Of a DNA stretch of 64,000 nt, positions 52,062-61,500 are shown in pieces (the stretch's first letter is position 1; each line of letters opens with the position of its first letter). The notes under the pieces were generated by a model. It ran no database searches. It was given only the letters and a program-made list of their open reading frames with translations, and had not been told where the DNA came from. Source of the DNA: Sporichthyaceae bacterium (lineage in GTDB: Bacteria > Actinomycetota > Actinomycetes > Sporichthyales > Sporichthyaceae); the NCBI GenBank assembly GCA_036269075.1, contig DATASX010000016.1, positions 24,001 through 88,000 on the forward strand. The letters are read 5' to 3'. A program made the position numbers and the translations under genes.

Positions 52062-52268
52062 GTGCCGGACAGTTCCGCCCCCCACTACTGCGACCGCTGC
52101 GGCGACCCCGAGGCCGTGGGCGACCACGCGGCGTGCCGGGTTGCCCGGGCGCTCGAGCCGCCCCGGTTCTGCCCGCACTGCCGGCGGCGGATGGTCGTCC
52201 AGGTAACCCCACGCAGCTGGACCGCCCGCTGCAGCGAGCACGGCACCCTGCCCACCCCGGCTTCCTGA
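52062..52268 (+). CDS. bsaP: Biotin synthase auxiliary protein BsaP
   Basis: 68-aa Cys-rich protein: C10, C13, C25, C37, C40 and C57 with the conserved segment [20 protein letters not shown]. This pattern matches the small BsaP family, which supports iron-sulfur turnover in actinobacterial BioB. GTG 52062 is the start. It is not beside bioB but 3.6 kb away, with the permease and exported-protein genes between. Confidence 0.75.
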   Translation: MPDSSAPHYCDRCGDPEAVGDHAACRVARALEPPRFCPHCRRRMVVQVTPRSWTARCSEHGTLPTPAS

Positions 52269-52332
52269 GCCGCTTCCGATCGGCGCCATGTCGTAACCGG
52301 GCTGAGCGAGCCCGAGTTGCGAAACTGGGCAC

Positions 52333-52905
52333 ATGGGGCTGACGGTGATCGTGATGTTGCTGGCCGCGCTGGCGGGGTGGGTGAGCGGCGGACGCGCCGG
52401 GCGGATCCGGGGGCATCGCCTGCGGACGCCGGCCCTGCTGCTCGCGTCGGTGTCGGTGCTGTTCTGCGAGCCACTGCTCGGCGCGAGCGGGAGCCCCGGC
52501 TATTGCGCGGCCGTGATCCTGGCGACGACGCTGATGCTCCAGTTCGCCATGCGGAACCTGCACGTCCCCGGCGTCCCACTGGCGGCGCTGGGCATGCTGC
52601 TGAATGCGATCGTCGTCGTGGCCAACGGCGCGATGCCGGTCGACCTGGAGTCGGCCGACCGGGCCGGCGTCGCCACCGCGCCGATCTCGGCCGGCACCGA
52701 GCACAACCACGTCGTCTCCGGACGCGGGACCAAGGTGCCCGCGCTCGCCGACCGGGTGGCAGTCCCGCTGCCCGGACACCGGGAGATCGACAGCCTCGGC
52801 GACATCGCGATCGCCGCCGGGGCCGGCTTGTGCGTCTTCACCGCGTTGCGGCGCCGGCGAGGAGTCTTCGATCCGACGGCACCCTGGTTGCTCCAGGGGG
52901 CATGA
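52333..52905 (+). CDS. DUF5317-like membrane protein
   Basis: 190-aa protein with four or five hydrophobic segments (MGLTVIVMLLAALAGWVSGG, TPALLLASVSVLFCEPLLG, VPLAALGMLLNAIVVVANGA). NGAMPVDL and a loop before the final helix match the DUF5317 pattern. Function unknown. Upstream of a thiol-oxidoreductase-like gene by 7 bases. Confidence 0.7.
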   Translation: MGLTVIVMLLAALAGWVSGGRAGRIRGHRLRTPALLLASVSVLFCEPLLGASGSPGYCAAVILATTLMLQFAMRNLHVPGVPLAALGMLLNAIVVVANGAMPVDLESADRAGVATAPISAGTEHNHVVSGRGTKVPALADRVAVPLPGHREIDSLGDIAIAAGAGLCVFTALRRRRGVFDPTAPWLLQGA

Positions 52906-52912
52906 TGAGCCG

Positions 52913-53308
52913 GTGGCACACCGGGCGCTGATGATCTACGAGGGCGACTGCGGCTTCTGCAACCGCTGCGTCCGCTTCGCCGCCCGGCGCCTGCCGACCG
53001 AGGCGCAGTTCAAGCCTTGGCAGCGCGTCGACCTGGCCGGGTTGGGGATCCCGCGCGCCCGGGCCCGCCACGAGGTGCTCTGGGTGCAACCGGACGGCCG
53101 GGTCTTCGGCGGCGCGCAGGCCATCGCCAAGTTGCTGCTCGACTGCGGCGGGCCGTGGGCGGTCCTCGGCGCGGTGTTACGCGTGCCACCGTTCCGCTGG
53201 GTGGCGCACGGGGGCTACCGGGTGGTCGCGAAGAACCGCTGGCGGTTGCCGGGCGGCGACCCGACCTGCGCGATGAAGTCCCCCTCGGACGGCGCCGGCA
53301 GCAACTGA
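52913..53308 (+). CDS. DCC family thiol-disulfide oxidoreductase (DUF393)
   Basis: 131-aa protein with the DCC-family motif YEGDCGFCNRCVRFA (C13, C16, C19) at the N-terminus. GTG 52913 is used; ATG 52931 is possible. Its 3' end overlaps the 3' end of the HD-GYP gene on the opposite strand by 94 bases. Confidence 0.83.
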   Translation: MAHRALMIYEGDCGFCNRCVRFAARRLPTEAQFKPWQRVDLAGLGIPRARARHEVLWVQPDGRVFGGAQAIAKLLLDCGGPWAVLGAVLRVPPFRWVAHGGYRVVAKNRWRLPGGDPTCAMKSPSDGAGSN

Positions 53309-53898
53309 CGCAGCGCGTCGGCGAAGGCCGCGACCATGACCGGGTCGAACTGGGTCCCGGCGGCCGACCACAGCTCGTCCAACGCCTCGACCGGGGTCCG
53401 CACCCGTCCGTAAGGGCGTCGGGTGGTCATGGCGTCATACGCGTCGGCGACGGCCACGGCCCGGGCGAACTCCGGGATCGCTCCGGCGGCCAACCGGTCC
53501 GGGTACCCGGCGCCGTCCATCCGCTCGTGGTGGTGCAGCACGCCGGCGAGCACCTCGGCGGGCACCTCCAGGTCGGCCAGCAGGTCCACGCCCCGCGCCG
53601 GGTGGTCGTGCAGTTCGGCGACGTCGGCGGCGGTCAGTTCCTCGGACTTGCGCAGCACCGGGGTCGACACGGCCAGCTTGCCGATGTCGTGCAGCAGACC
53701 GGTCAGCCGCAGCTGCGCGCAGCGCTCCGGGGGCAGTCCCAATCCGCGACCGATCAGCTCGGCACCCACGGCGACCCGGTGCGCATGACCCGCGGTGTAC
53801 GGGTCCTTCACCGCCACGGCCGCCAGTAGCGCCGCGACGGAGCCGGCACCTTCCCCGACCGCCGGACGACGCGTTGCGGGCACCGACCCGAAACCCAT
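53215..53898 (-). CDS. HD-GYP domain phosphodiesterase (c-di-GMP type)
   Basis: 227-aa single-domain HD-GYP protein. Metal site residues: GHAHRV (H38/H40), HD at 70-71, HDHP (97-100), HHHERMDGAGYP (GYP at 131-133). All expected metal ligands are present, so c-di-GMP hydrolysis is plausible. RBS GGGGAGGATCAG precedes ATG 53898. The upstream GTGACTA direct repeat may regulate it. Confidence 0.88.
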   Translation of the reverse strand: MGFGSVPATRRPAVGEGAGSVAALLAAVAVKDPYTAGHAHRVAVGAELIGRGLGLPPERCAQLRLTGLLHDIGKLAVSTPVLRKSEELTAADVAELHDHPARGVDLLADLEVPAEVLAGVLHHHERMDGAGYPDRLAAGAIPEFARAVAVADAYDAMTTRRPYGRVRTPVEALDELWSAAGTQFDPVMVAAFADALRQLLPAPSEGDFIAQVGSPPGNRQRFFATTR

Positions 53899-53941
53899 CT
53901 GATCCTCCCCACATCCGGCCCATTGGCACCGAATGACCCTT

Positions 53942-53957
53942 TAGTCACAATAGTCAC
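53942..53957 (-). promoter_or_regulatory. Direct repeat GTGACTA-TT-GTGACTA upstream of the HD-GYP gene
   Basis: Two TAGTCAC copies (53942-53948 and 53951-53957) form a 9-bp-period direct repeat about 44-59 bases before the HD-GYP start. Possible operator or promoter element; factor unknown. Confidence 0.4.
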
Positions 53958-54100
53958 TTGAGGTCTGTGGGACCACGGAGGTTTCACCAAGAAACGGTCA
54001 CGGTCGCGGGGTCGGCCGAGGGCGAGCGCGCACCGCGCCCGTGGGAGGATGGATTCAGAGCGGGCGGATCTGTGTCGCCCGGCGACGAACGGAGCAGTCG

Positions 54101-54175
54101 ATGGGCAGAAGGGCGCGCCGTCGCAAGGGCCGCAAGAAGTCGAAGGCGAACCACGGTCGGCGTCCGAACTCCTGA
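54101..54175 (+). CDS. 50S ribosomal protein bL37
   Basis: A 24-aa ORF beginning MGRRARRRKGRKKS and ending KANHGRRPNS. It closely matches actinobacterial bL37 (mycobacterial form ends SKANHGKRPNA). GGAG lies 8 bases upstream. It is too short for most gene finders and lies between the HD-GYP and rsrA genes, followed by a clear terminator hairpin. Confidence 0.9.
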   Translation: MGRRARRRKGRKKSKANHGRRPNS

Positions 54176-54189
54176 CCGCCGAGCGCAAG

Positions 54190-54217
54190 GAGCCCCGAGC
54201 GCGCGCGCCCGGGGCTC
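54190..54217 (+). terminator. Terminator after bL37
   Basis: GAGCCCCG (54190-54197) and CGGGGCTC (54210-54217) form an 8-bp GC-rich stem with an alternating GC loop, followed by TCGTCGG. It lies between the converging bL37 and rsrA genes. Confidence 0.7.
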
Positions 54218-54253
54218 TCGTCGGATCAGGGTCGTCTCAGCGGTTCCGGTGGC

Positions 54254-54532
54254 TCAGATCTCCTCGACCGTGACGATCTGGACCTGGACCTCACGGATCC
54301 GGCACATCACCCGGCTGCGCAGCTCCTCCGGCACCGGCTCGCAGCCGCACCCACGCTTCACCACGTCCTTGACGATCTGATCGAGCCCGAACTGGTGCAG
54401 GCACGGCCCGCACTCGTCGAGGTGCTCCTGGATCTTGGCGCAGTCGGCGTCGGCGAGCTCGTGGTCGATGAACTCGTAGACCCGCGCGAGTACGTCGGCA
54501 CAGGAGGTGAAATGCGGCAGCCCGTTACTCAT
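54254..54532 (-). CDS. rsrA: Zinc-binding anti-sigma factor RsrA
   Basis: 92-aa redox-sensitive anti-sigma factor for SigR. C11, C31, H37, C41 and C44 (HLDECGPC) fall at the same positions as the zinc-site residues of Streptomyces RsrA; further cysteines C62 and C64 follow. Oxidation releases zinc and SigR. Its ATG overlaps the sigR stop (ATGA, 54532/54529). Confidence 0.93.
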   Translation of the reverse strand: MSNGLPHFTSCADVLARVYEFIDHELADADCAKIQEHLDECGPCLHQFGLDQIVKDVVKRGCGCEPVPEELRSRVMCRIREVQVQIVTVEEI

Positions 54533-55140
54533 ACGTCCTGCTCTCCGGCGGCGTCCTCGGTGGTGGGGCGCACGACACCGCGCTCCCGGGCGTAACTGGT
54601 GAGCCGGTCGCGCAACGCTCGACGACCGCGGTGCAGGCGCGACATCACGGTGCCCAGCGGAGTGCCCATGATCTCGGCGATCTCCTTGTAGGCGAAGCCC
54701 TCGACGTCGGCGAGGTACACCGCGATGCGGAACTCCTCGGGCAGTTCGGCCAGGGCGGCCTTCACGTCACTGTCCGGCAGGTGCTCGAGCGCCTCGACCT
54801 CGGCGGACTTCAACCCGCTGGAGGTGTGGGACTCGGCCCGGGCCAGCTGCCAGTCCTCGATGTCCTCGGACGCGCTCTGCAGCGGCTCGCGCTGCTTCTT
54901 GCGGTAGGAGTTGATGAACGTGTTCGTGAGGATCCGGTACAGCCAGGCCTTCAGGTTGGTGCCGGTCTCGAACTGGTGGAAGGCCCCGAACGCCTTGGCA
55001 AACGTCTCCTGGACCAGGTCCTCGGCGTCGGACGGGTTGCGCGTCATGCGCATCGCGGCCGCGTAGAGCTGGTCGAGGTAGGGCAAGGCCTCGCGCTCGA
55101 ACCTGTCGGCCCGAGCCTGGGTGCTCTCGGCAGTGGTCAT
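54529..55140 (-). CDS. sigR: ECF sigma factor SigR (disulfide stress)
   Basis: 203-aa sigma-70 family ECF factor of the SigR type, directing the thiol-oxidative-stress regulon. Region 2 shows [20 protein letters not shown] and [13 protein letters not shown] helix ([19 protein letters not shown]); region 4 contains [19 protein letters not shown] 55140 is the normal start. An in-frame upstream ATG about 13 codons earlier ([13 protein letters not shown]) could give a longer form, as with the unstable SigR' isoform in Streptomyces. A consensus SigR promoter lies 120 bases upstream. Confidence 0.95.
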   Translation of the reverse strand: MTTAESTQARADRFEREALPYLDQLYAAAMRMTRNPSDAEDLVQETFAKAFGAFHQFETGTNLKAWLYRILTNTFINSYRKKQREPLQSASEDIEDWQLARAESHTSSGLKSAEVEALEHLPDSDVKAALAELPEEFRIAVYLADVEGFAYKEIAEIMGTPLGTVMSRLHRGRRALRDRLTSYARERGVVRPTTEDAAGEQDV

Positions 55141-55260
55141 CGACACCGAGCCTAGGCGGCGAACTGGCTTCGTCGCCATCGGTGGTGCCAGGCACGCCGT
55201 CGGCATCGCACTCCCAAACCCGTGCTCGAGGAAAACCGCTTGACCGTGAACACTTGGCGG

Positions 55261-55287
55261 AACCACGAGAAACCGCCGACGATTCCC
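55261..55287 (-). promoter_or_regulatory. SigR-dependent promoter of sigR-rsrA
   Basis: On the minus strand GGGAAT (55287-55282), an 18-base spacer, then GTT (55263-55261) match the SigR promoter consensus GGGAAT-N18-GTT exactly. It lies between the end of the hydrolase gene and sigR, predicting positive autoregulation as in Streptomyces. Confidence 0.88.
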
Positions 55288-55291
55288 GGGC

Positions 55292-55921
55292 TCAGCGGCC
55301 GGGCCACCAATCGAGCACCGCGCCGACGATGCGATCGGTGGTCTCGCTCGGCCCCAGGCCGGCCTTGGCCGGGACGCCGAAGGAGTGGTCCGCCCACGGC
55401 AGGCCGACGATCCGGGTGCCCGAGGGGAACTCGGCCGGGCCGCCGAACGGGTCGCGTTCGCCCTGCACCACCAACGTCGGAACCCCGGACTCGAGCAGTT
55501 CCGCGGCCCGGGAGCGCTCGGGGCGGCCTGGCGGGTGCAGCGGGAAGGCCAGTGCCAGGCAGGCATCCGCACCGACGGTCAACGCCGTCCGGCAGGCCAC
55601 CCGGGCTCCGGCCGAGCGACCCCCGACCACCAGCGGCCCAGCGGGGCGCAGCGCGGCCAGCACTGCGATCCACGCCGCATCCAACTGCTTGGGCGGCCCG
55701 GCGACCTTGCGCCCGGCCAGTCGCCACGGTTGCTCGACCAGCACCACGCTCACCCCCCGGGACGGCAGCGCGGCTGCCAACGCGACCAGATCGCGGGCGT
55801 CGATGCCGCCGCCGGCCCCGTGGCCGAGCACCAAGGTCCCGAGTTTCTTGCGGCCCGCGCGGTGCACGGTGGCCCGCCCCGGCCCGACCGGGGTCTCGAT
55901 CTGGATCTGATCGGTCGTCAC
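55292..55921 (-). CDS. Alpha/beta hydrolase (KANL3/Tex30-like)
   Basis: 209-aa alpha/beta hydrolase fold protein. [10 protein letters not shown] near residue 32, the nucleophile serine in [11 protein letters not shown] and a C-terminal ADHSF supply the catalytic triad. Family members are of unknown substrate, often annotated dienelactone hydrolase-like. It lies just upstream of the SigR promoter. Confidence 0.85.
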   Translation of the reverse strand: MTTDQIQIETPVGPGRATVHRAGRKKLGTLVLGHGAGGGIDARDLVALAAALPSRGVSVVLVEQPWRLAGRKVAGPPKQLDAAWIAVLAALRPAGPLVVGGRSAGARVACRTALTVGADACLALAFPLHPPGRPERSRAAELLESGVPTLVVQGERDPFGGPAEFPSGTRIVGLPWADHSFGVPAKAGLGPSETTDRIVGAVLDWWPGR

Positions 55922-55986
55922 TTCGCAACTCCGCAGCTGTTCTGACGCTCAATCACCGCGCGCACCGGCCCCCGGGGCGGGCCGAC

Positions 55987-55992
55987 TACAAT
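55987..55992 (+). promoter_or_regulatory. -10 element of aroA, leaderless transcript likely
   Basis: TACAAT ends 8 bases before GTG 56001, so transcription would start at or one or two bases before the initiation codon and aroA would be leaderless. No good -35 was recognised. Confidence 0.55.
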
Positions 55993-56000
55993 TGTCCGAT

Positions 56001-57272
56001 GTGACCGTTGCCCACTGGCCCGCGCCCCGCGCCGCCGGGCCGGTGCGTGCTCAGGTGGACGTCCCGGGGTCCAAGTCGATCACCAACCGGGCGTTGGTGC
56101 TCGCCGCGCTGTCCCAGTCCGGGGCGGCGCTGCGCCGCCCGCTGCGCTCCCGCGACACCGAGTTGATGGCCGCGGCCCTGCGCAGCCTGGGCGTCCCGGT
56201 CCGCGACACCGAATCCGGCGACTGGATCGTCGGGCCCGGGCAGTTGTGCGGCCCGGCCGACGTCGACTGCGGGTTGGCCGGGACCGTGATGCGGTTCCTG
56301 CCGCCGGTGGCGGCGCTGGCGGCGGGTGAGGTCCACTTCGACGGCGACCCGCGGGCCCGGGAACGACCGATGGGCACGGTGCTCGGGGCGCTGCGCGACC
56401 TGGGCGCGAGCATCACCGGCGACGCGCTGCCGTTCGCGGTCCACGGCGCGGGCGGGCTGCCCGGCGGCCCGGTGACGTTGGACGCGTCGGCATCCTCCCA
56501 GTTCGTCAGCGGACTGCTGCTGGCCGCGCCCCGGTTCGCGGCGGGCGTCGAGGTCCGCCACTTCGGCGGCCCGCTGCCGTCGCTGCCGCACATCCGCATG
56601 ACCGTCTCGATGCTGCGCGCCGCCGGGGTGGACGTCGACGACCGGGAACCGGACCGCTGGCGGGTGGCCCCCGGACCGATCAAGCTGGGCGAGCTCGCGG
56701 TCGAGCCCGACCTGTCGAACGCCGCCCCGTTCCTGGCCGCCGCGCTGGTGACCGGTGGTGAGGTGGTGGTGCGCGGGTGGCCGCGGTCCACCGAGCAGGC
56801 CGGCGACGCGTTGCGCAGTCTGCTGGCCCGGATGGGCGCCGAGTGCTCGTTCCGTACCGACGGCCTGCTCGTGCGCGGCACCGGGCAGGTCAACGGGATC
56901 GACGCGGACCTGCGCGAGGTCGGCGAGCTGGTGCCGACCATCGCCGGGATCGCGGCCCTGGCCGACGGTCCGAGCAACCTGCGCGGCATCGGTCACCTGC
57001 GGGGCCACGAGACCGATCGCCTGGCCGCGCTGGCGGCGGAGTTGAACTGGCTCGGCGGCGACGTGACCGACTCCGGCGACTCGCTGGTGATCCGGCCACG
57101 GCCGCTGCGGCCCGGCGTGTTCCACACCTATGCCGACCACCGGATGGCGACCACCGGGGCCTTGCTCGGCCTGCTCGTCGACGGCATCGAGGTCGAGGAC
57201 GTCGAGACGACCGACAAGACGCTGCCCGGGTTCGTCGGGATGTGGCAGGCAATGCTGGGGCGAGTCGCCTGA
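56001..57272 (+). CDS. aroA: 3-phosphoshikimate 1-carboxyvinyltransferase (EPSP synthase)
   Basis: 423-aa EPSP synthase of the shikimate pathway. Substrate-binding [11 protein letters not shown] is near residues 22-32, [12 protein letters not shown] (PEP loop; Leu replaces the usual Asn) around 92-103, and [14 protein letters not shown] follows. GTG 56001 is chosen because a -10 TACAAT overlaps the alternative TTG 55992. The stop overlaps the probable rsgA start region. Gene order sigR-aroA-rsgA-hisN is conserved in actinobacteria. Confidence 0.93.
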   Translation: MTVAHWPAPRAAGPVRAQVDVPGSKSITNRALVLAALSQSGAALRRPLRSRDTELMAAALRSLGVPVRDTESGDWIVGPGQLCGPADVDCGLAGTVMRFLPPVAALAAGEVHFDGDPRARERPMGTVLGALRDLGASITGDALPFAVHGAGGLPGGPVTLDASASSQFVSGLLLAAPRFAAGVEVRHFGGPLPSLPHIRMTVSMLRAAGVDVDDREPDRWRVAPGPIKLGELAVEPDLSNAAPFLAAALVTGGEVVVRGWPRSTEQAGDALRSLLARMGAECSFRTDGLLVRGTGQVNGIDADLREVGELVPTIAGIAALADGPSNLRGIGHLRGHETDRLAALAAELNWLGGDVTDSGDSLVIRPRPLRPGVFHTYADHRMATTGALLGLLVDGIEVEDVETTDKTLPGFVGMWQAMLGRVA

Positions 57273-58285
57273 GCCGCCGCCCGCGCTCGGACCGGACCGA
57301 GCACCTCGACGAGGACGACGTGCGCGTCCGGCCCGGTCGGGGCTCTCGACCACGTAGTCGGCTGCGGCCGGCGCACTCCGACGCGACCGGCGGGCAGATC
57401 GTGGCCGTGGACCGCGGGCGGGTGACCGTCCGGCTGGACGGCGATCCACTCTGCGAGGTGGTGGCGATGAAGGCCCGGGAGCTGGGTCGTCGGGCGTTGG
57501 CCGTGGGCGATCGGGTGGGCCTGGTCGGCGACGTGTCCGGGGAGCCGGACACGCTGGCCCGGGTGGTCCGGGTCGAGGACCGGACCTCGGTGCTGCGCCG
57601 CAGCGCCGACGACGCCGACCCCGTCGAGCGGGTGCTGGTGGCCAACGCCGACCAGCTGGTGATCGTCACCGCCGTGGCCGACCCGGAGCCGCGACCGCGG
57701 ATGATCGACCGGTGCCTGGTCGCGGCCTACGACGCCGGCCTCGTACCGCTGTTGTGCCTGACCAAGTCGGATCTGGGCGATCCGGCCGCGTTGCTCGCGG
57801 CCTACGCCCCGCTGCGGGTCGACGCGATCGCGGTGGACCGCGTGACGGGAGCGGACGCTCTGCGACCACTTCTCGCCGGCCGGGCCAGCGTGCTGGTGGG
57901 CCACTCGGGGGTCGGCAAGTCGACACTGGTCAACGCGTTGGTGCCGGGCAGCGACCGGGCGGTCGGGCACGTGAACGCAGTGACCGGGCGCGGCCGACAC
58001 ACATCCAGCTCCGCGGTGGCGCTGGAACTGCCCGGCGGCGGTTGGGTGATCGACACCCCCGGGGTCCGCAGTTTCGGACTGGCGCACGTCAGTCCGGCTT
58101 CGGTGTTGCGAGCGTTCGACGACCTCGCCCCCGGTGCCGAGAATTGCCCTCGCGGCTGCAGCCATGACGAACCGGAATGCGCGTTGGACGCCTGGGTCGC
58201 GGCCGGCCACGCCGATCCGGCGCGGCTGGACTCGTTGCGGCGACTGCTGCGGGCGCGGACGACCGGCGACGACACCGGCCACTGA
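57242..58285 (+). CDS. rsgA: Ribosome small-subunit GTPase RsgA
   Basis: 347-aa circularly permuted GTPase that helps 30S maturation. Order of motifs: an N-terminal [17 protein letters not shown] extension and OB fold, then CLTKSDL (G4), the P-loop GHSGVGKST near 220-228, DTPGVRSFG (G3) and a zinc site [17 protein letters not shown] 57242 keeps the conserved DEDDVR segment but overlaps aroA by 31 bases; a CTG at 57269 would give the classic 4-base overlap, and GTG 57320 a shorter form. Confidence 0.92.
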   Translation: MAGNAGASRLSRRPRSDRTEHLDEDDVRVRPGRGSRPRSRLRPAHSDATGGQIVAVDRGRVTVRLDGDPLCEVVAMKARELGRRALAVGDRVGLVGDVSGEPDTLARVVRVEDRTSVLRRSADDADPVERVLVANADQLVIVTAVADPEPRPRMIDRCLVAAYDAGLVPLLCLTKSDLGDPAALLAAYAPLRVDAIAVDRVTGADALRPLLAGRASVLVGHSGVGKSTLVNALVPGSDRAVGHVNAVTGRGRHTSSSAVALELPGGGWVIDTPGVRSFGLAHVSPASVLRAFDDLAPGAENCPRGCSHDEPECALDAWVAAGHADPARLDSLRRLLRARTTGDDTGH

Positions 58286-58313
58286 CCGGCAGTCACTGAC
58301 AGGCGGTCACTGG
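58279..58313. terminator. Hairpin between rsgA and a convergent gene
   Basis: CCACTGACCG (58279-58288) and CGGTCACTGG (58304-58313) pair at 9 of 10 positions around a 15-base loop. It contains the rsgA stop and the end of the convergent membrane-protein gene. Confidence 0.5.
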
Positions 58314-58798
58314 TGGTTGGCGGCGGCCTTGTCCGAGCTCTTGATGAAGTCCGCCCAGTGCGACCGCGACCCCGCGTCGCCGGTCAGCACGGTCAACACG
58401 ATCGAGGCCACCGCCAGCCCCGCGACCAGACCGGCCAGGCCGGTGACGGCGAGCGCGGGCAGCTTGGCGACCCCGCCCGCCCACGTGCCCACCGAGGCCA
58501 CCGCCAGCACCAGGACGATGATCAGCAGGGCCTTGCCCAAGCCCTCGTGGTGGTTCTTGGGCGCCTGCGTGTCACCCAACTTTCGATAACGGGACTGCAG
58601 GTCCCAGCCGGCCTCCACCGTGACGAAGGTCAGCACGAGCATCGCGACGTTCAACGCCGCGACGGGAGCGGCGTATCGCTCCCGCCAGGTCGGACGCAGG
58701 AACACGGCGATGGTTGCCATCGCGCTGAGCGGTACCAGCACCACGACGAGATGGATGACCAGTACGTGCATCGGCAGACCGGTGAAGGTGTCGAACAA
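58307..58798 (-). CDS. DUF2231-like membrane protein
   Basis: 163-aa protein with four hydrophobic segments, beginning MFDTFTGLPMHVLVIHLVVV. The GLPxHxLVIHxxVVLVPLxA pattern matches DUF2231, a predicted membrane domain with paired histidines. Function unknown. Inserted between rsgA and hisN on the opposite strand. Confidence 0.82.
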   Translation of the reverse strand: MFDTFTGLPMHVLVIHLVVVLVPLSAMATIAVFLRPTWRERYAAPVAALNVAMLVLTFVTVEAGWDLQSRYRKLGDTQAPKNHHEGLGKALLIIVLVLAVASVGTWAGGVAKLPALAVTGLAGLVAGLAVASIVLTVLTGDAGSRSHWADFIKSSDKAAANHQ

Positions 58799-58940
58799 CC
58801 TCGGCTCCTAAAGCTCGGTGATCACAGGTTTCATTCGAGCACCACCGCTGCCCGGCTTGTGCCATGTGAAGGGTTATGTGCGGAGGTTTCAGGGTCGTGT
58901 CACCCCCGACTCGCCGGGATGACGTCCGGCTATTGGCCAC

Positions 58941-58946
58941 TAGAGT
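58941..58946 (+). promoter_or_regulatory. -10 element of hisN, leaderless transcript likely
   Basis: TAGAGT ends 7 bases before GTG 58954, so the hisN message should begin at or just before its start codon. A weak -35 (TGACGT near 58920) is 15-16 bases upstream. Confidence 0.5.
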
Positions 58947-58953
58947 CCGGTTC

Positions 58954-59739
58954 GTGCTCGACGACCTAGCCCTGGCCCACCGGCTGGCCGACGCCGCCGA
59001 CGCGATCACCACCGACCGGTTCCGCGCTGTCGACCTGCGCGTCGAGGCCAAGCCCGACCTGACCCCGGTGACCGACGCGGACCGCGGCGTCGAGGAACGG
59101 CTGCGGGAGATCCTGGCGACCGAACGGCCCCAGGACGCCGTGCACGGTGAGGAGTTCGCCGACACCGGGTCCGCCGCACGCCGCTGGGTGATCGACCCGA
59201 TCGACGGCACCAAGAACTTCGTCCGCGGCGTACCGGTGTGGGCCAGCCTGATCGGGCTGATGGACGGGGCCGAGGTGATCGCCGCCGTGGTCTCGGCGCC
59301 CGCGTTGGGGCGCCGCTGGTGGGCCGGTGCGGGAGCGGGGGCGTTCACCGGTCCCGGCCCGGCGGACGGCACGCCCTGCCGGGTTTCCGCGGTCGGGTCG
59401 CTGGCCGATGCCTCGTTGTCGTACTCGAGCCTGTCCGGGTGGGAGGAGCGCGGGTTGCTGCCCGGCTTCCTGGACCTGACCCGGGCCTGCTGGCGCACCC
59501 GCGCCTACGGCGACTTCTGGTCGTACATGCTGCTGGCCGAGGGCACGCTCGACGTGGCCACCGAGCCCGAGGTGGCACTGCACGACCTGGCCGCGGTCGC
59601 GTTGATCGTCACCGAGGCCGGCGGGACGTTCACCGACCTCAACGGTGGACCCGGGCCGGCCGGGGGCAGCGCGCTGGCCAGCAACGGCCGCCTCCACGAG
59701 GCCGCACTGAAGTTCGTTCAGACCAGTTCGGGTTCCTGA
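58954..59739 (+). CDS. hisN: Histidinol-phosphatase HisN (inositol monophosphatase family)
   Basis: 261-aa metal-dependent phosphatase of the actinobacterial HisN type, removing phosphate from histidinol phosphate. Metal-binding motifs: HGEEF (GEE 65-67), [14 protein letters not shown] (81-92) and a C-terminal [19 protein letters not shown] 58954 follows a -10-like TAGAGT. Context aroA-rsgA-hisN is standard in streptomycetes. Confidence 0.93.
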   Translation: MLDDLALAHRLADAADAITTDRFRAVDLRVEAKPDLTPVTDADRGVEERLREILATERPQDAVHGEEFADTGSAARRWVIDPIDGTKNFVRGVPVWASLIGLMDGAEVIAAVVSAPALGRRWWAGAGAGAFTGPGPADGTPCRVSAVGSLADASLSYSSLSGWEERGLLPGFLDLTRACWRTRAYGDFWSYMLLAEGTLDVATEPEVALHDLAAVALIVTEAGGTFTDLNGGPGPAGGSALASNGRLHEAALKFVQTSSGS

Positions 59740-60470
59740 ACGACCGAGCGCCGTCGCACCCCGGTGGTCAGCCGCAGCAGGGCCGGGGCGCCGAACAACG
59801 CCGCGAGGTCGAACCAGCCGTAGCCGCCGGCGGCCCCGCTGGGCGGGTTGCCGATGCTGACGATCCCGGTCGGGTCGTGCGGCTGCCAGGTCCAGGTGGC
59901 CAAATGCGTGCCGAGCAGTTCCAGGTAGGTGACGATCGCGAACGCCCCGACGTACAACGTCCGTGAGCGCCCCAGGCGCAGGAAACCGACCAGACAGGCG
60001 AACCAGAACGCGCCCAGCACGTCGTGCCTGGGTCGCAGCAGCATCATCAGCGCGTAGCTGCCGCCGAGCAGCACGGTCGCGATGACGAACTCGCGTCGGT
60101 AGCGGTGCAACCAGCGGGTGCGGCCGATCGCCAACGCGCACAGGTAGACCAGCCCGTGCCCGGGCGGGACGAATGCGGGCACGTTGTGCAGCCGGTAGAC
60201 GTACACCCCCAGGAACGGGGAGAAGGTGTACTCCACCGCGGTCGCGAACGCGACCACGATCGCGACCTGGGCCCGGACCAGGGGCGGCTCCCGGAACAGC
60301 AGCGCGACCAGCACCGCCCAGGTGGCCACGCCCAACAGCCGCTGCTGCAGCAGCGAGGCGTGCCGGTCGGCCAGCAGCACCGCGGTGATCCACCCGAAGA
60401 TCGTCGCCGCGACCGCCAGGTCGCCCGGCGATCGGTCGGTCGCCGCGCGCAGGACCGCGGCTTCAGCCAT
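59718..60470 (-). CDS. Multi-pass membrane protein, unknown
   Basis: 250-aa integral membrane protein with about seven hydrophobic helices, including [17 protein letters not shown] and [19 protein letters not shown]. No family recognised. ATG 60470 overlaps the HAD phosphatase stop by 8 bases, so the two are translated together. Its 3' end overlaps the hisN 3' end by 22 bases on the opposite strand. Confidence 0.7.
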   Translation of the reverse strand: MAEAAVLRAATDRSPGDLAVAATIFGWITAVLLADRHASLLQQRLLGVATWAVLVALLFREPPLVRAQVAIVVAFATAVEYTFSPFLGVYVYRLHNVPAFVPPGHGLVYLCALAIGRTRWLHRYRREFVIATVLLGGSYALMMLLRPRHDVLGAFWFACLVGFLRLGRSRTLYVGAFAIVTYLELLGTHLATWTWQPHDPTGIVSIGNPPSGAAGGYGWFDLAALFGAPALLRLTTGVRRRSVVQEPELV

Positions 60471-61500
60471 CGGCTTGCTCCGAGCGACACTTCTCCAATC
60501 GGCGCAGCGCTGGTGCGAGGTGGTCGCCCGGGTTCGCCCACCAGGCCACGCACGCGGCCCGCAGACCTTCACTGAGCACTCCGTCGCCGGTCAGTTCCAG
60601 GCGGCCGTCGCGGACCGAGGCGAACCAGCCGCCCACCGCGATGCCCTCGTCGGTCGCGGCGACCGGGTCGTGTGGACGCAGCAGCCCGCGCAGGTCGGCG
60701 GACAAGAACGTGGGTCGGCGGTCCGGCGGCGCGGCGAGCAGTTCGGCGGCGTCGGTGACCCCGCTGAGCACCAGCAGGCTGTCGGCACCGGCCCGGTCGG
60801 CACCGAGGATGTCGGTGTCGAGTCGGTCGCCGACCACCAGCGGGTGCCGCGCGCCGACGCGCTCGGCGGACTCCGCGTGCAGCGCGAGCTCCGGCTTGCC
60901 GGCGACGATCGGGTCGACGCCGGTGGCCGTGCGGATCACGTTGACCAGTGTGCCGTTGCCCGGGGCGATGCCCCGCGGGGTGGGGATGGTCAGGTCGGTG
61001 TTGCTGGCGATCCACGGGACGCCACCGCGGACCGCGAACGTGCCTTCAGCCAGATGCGTCCAGGCGACGGTGGGGTGATAGCCCTGCACGAGCGCGGCGA
61101 CCTGGGAGTCGTAGACCCGGACCGGATGCAGTCCGCGGTCGACGACGGCCTGCTCGAGGCCCGCACCGCCGACCACCAGGACGGCCGAGCCGGGTGGGAC
61201 CAGCTCGGCCACGATCCGCGCCGCGGCCTGGGCGGAGGTGGCCACCTCGTCGGCGTCCGCGGGGATGCCGAGCTCGCGCAGGTGAGCAGCGACCGCCTGG
61301 GGGGTTCGGGAGGCGTTGTTGGTGACGAAGGCCAGCCGCATGCCCACCTTCCGGGCCGCGGCCAGCGCGTCGACGGCGTGGGGCACGGCTGCCGGACCGA
61401 CGTACACGACCCCGTCCAGGTCGAGCAGTGCCGCGTCGTAGCTCTCCGCGGGCGGCCGCTCGAGGCCTCGGGTCAGTGCACTCCGGTCCGGTTCGGTCAC
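60463..61500 (-). CDS. HAD-IIA family phosphatase (glycerol-3-phosphate phosphatase type)
   Basis: 345-aa HAD hydrolase, NagD/HAD-IIA subfamily: motif I DAALLDLDGVVYVG, motif II FVTNNASRTP, lysine in GKPEL, and VVGDRLDTDILGAD as motif III/IV. In Mycobacterium tuberculosis the neighbour of the equivalent TPR gene is the D,L-glycerol-3-phosphate phosphatase Rv1692, so that activity is likely. ATG 61500 overlaps the TPR gene stop (61497). Confidence 0.88.
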   Translation of the reverse strand: MTEPDRSALTRGLERPPAESYDAALLDLDGVVYVGPAAVPHAVDALAAARKVGMRLAFVTNNASRTPQAVAAHLRELGIPADADEVATSAQAAARIVAELVPPGSAVLVVGGAGLEQAVVDRGLHPVRVYDSQVAALVQGYHPTVAWTHLAEGTFAVRGGVPWIASNTDLTIPTPRGIAPGNGTLVNVIRTATGVDPIVAGKPELALHAESAERVGARHPLVVGDRLDTDILGADRAGADSLLVLSGVTDAAELLAAPPDRRPTFLSADLRGLLRPHDPVAATDEGIAVGGWFASVRDGRLELTGDGVLSEGLRAACVAWWANPGDHLAPALRRLEKCRSEQADG

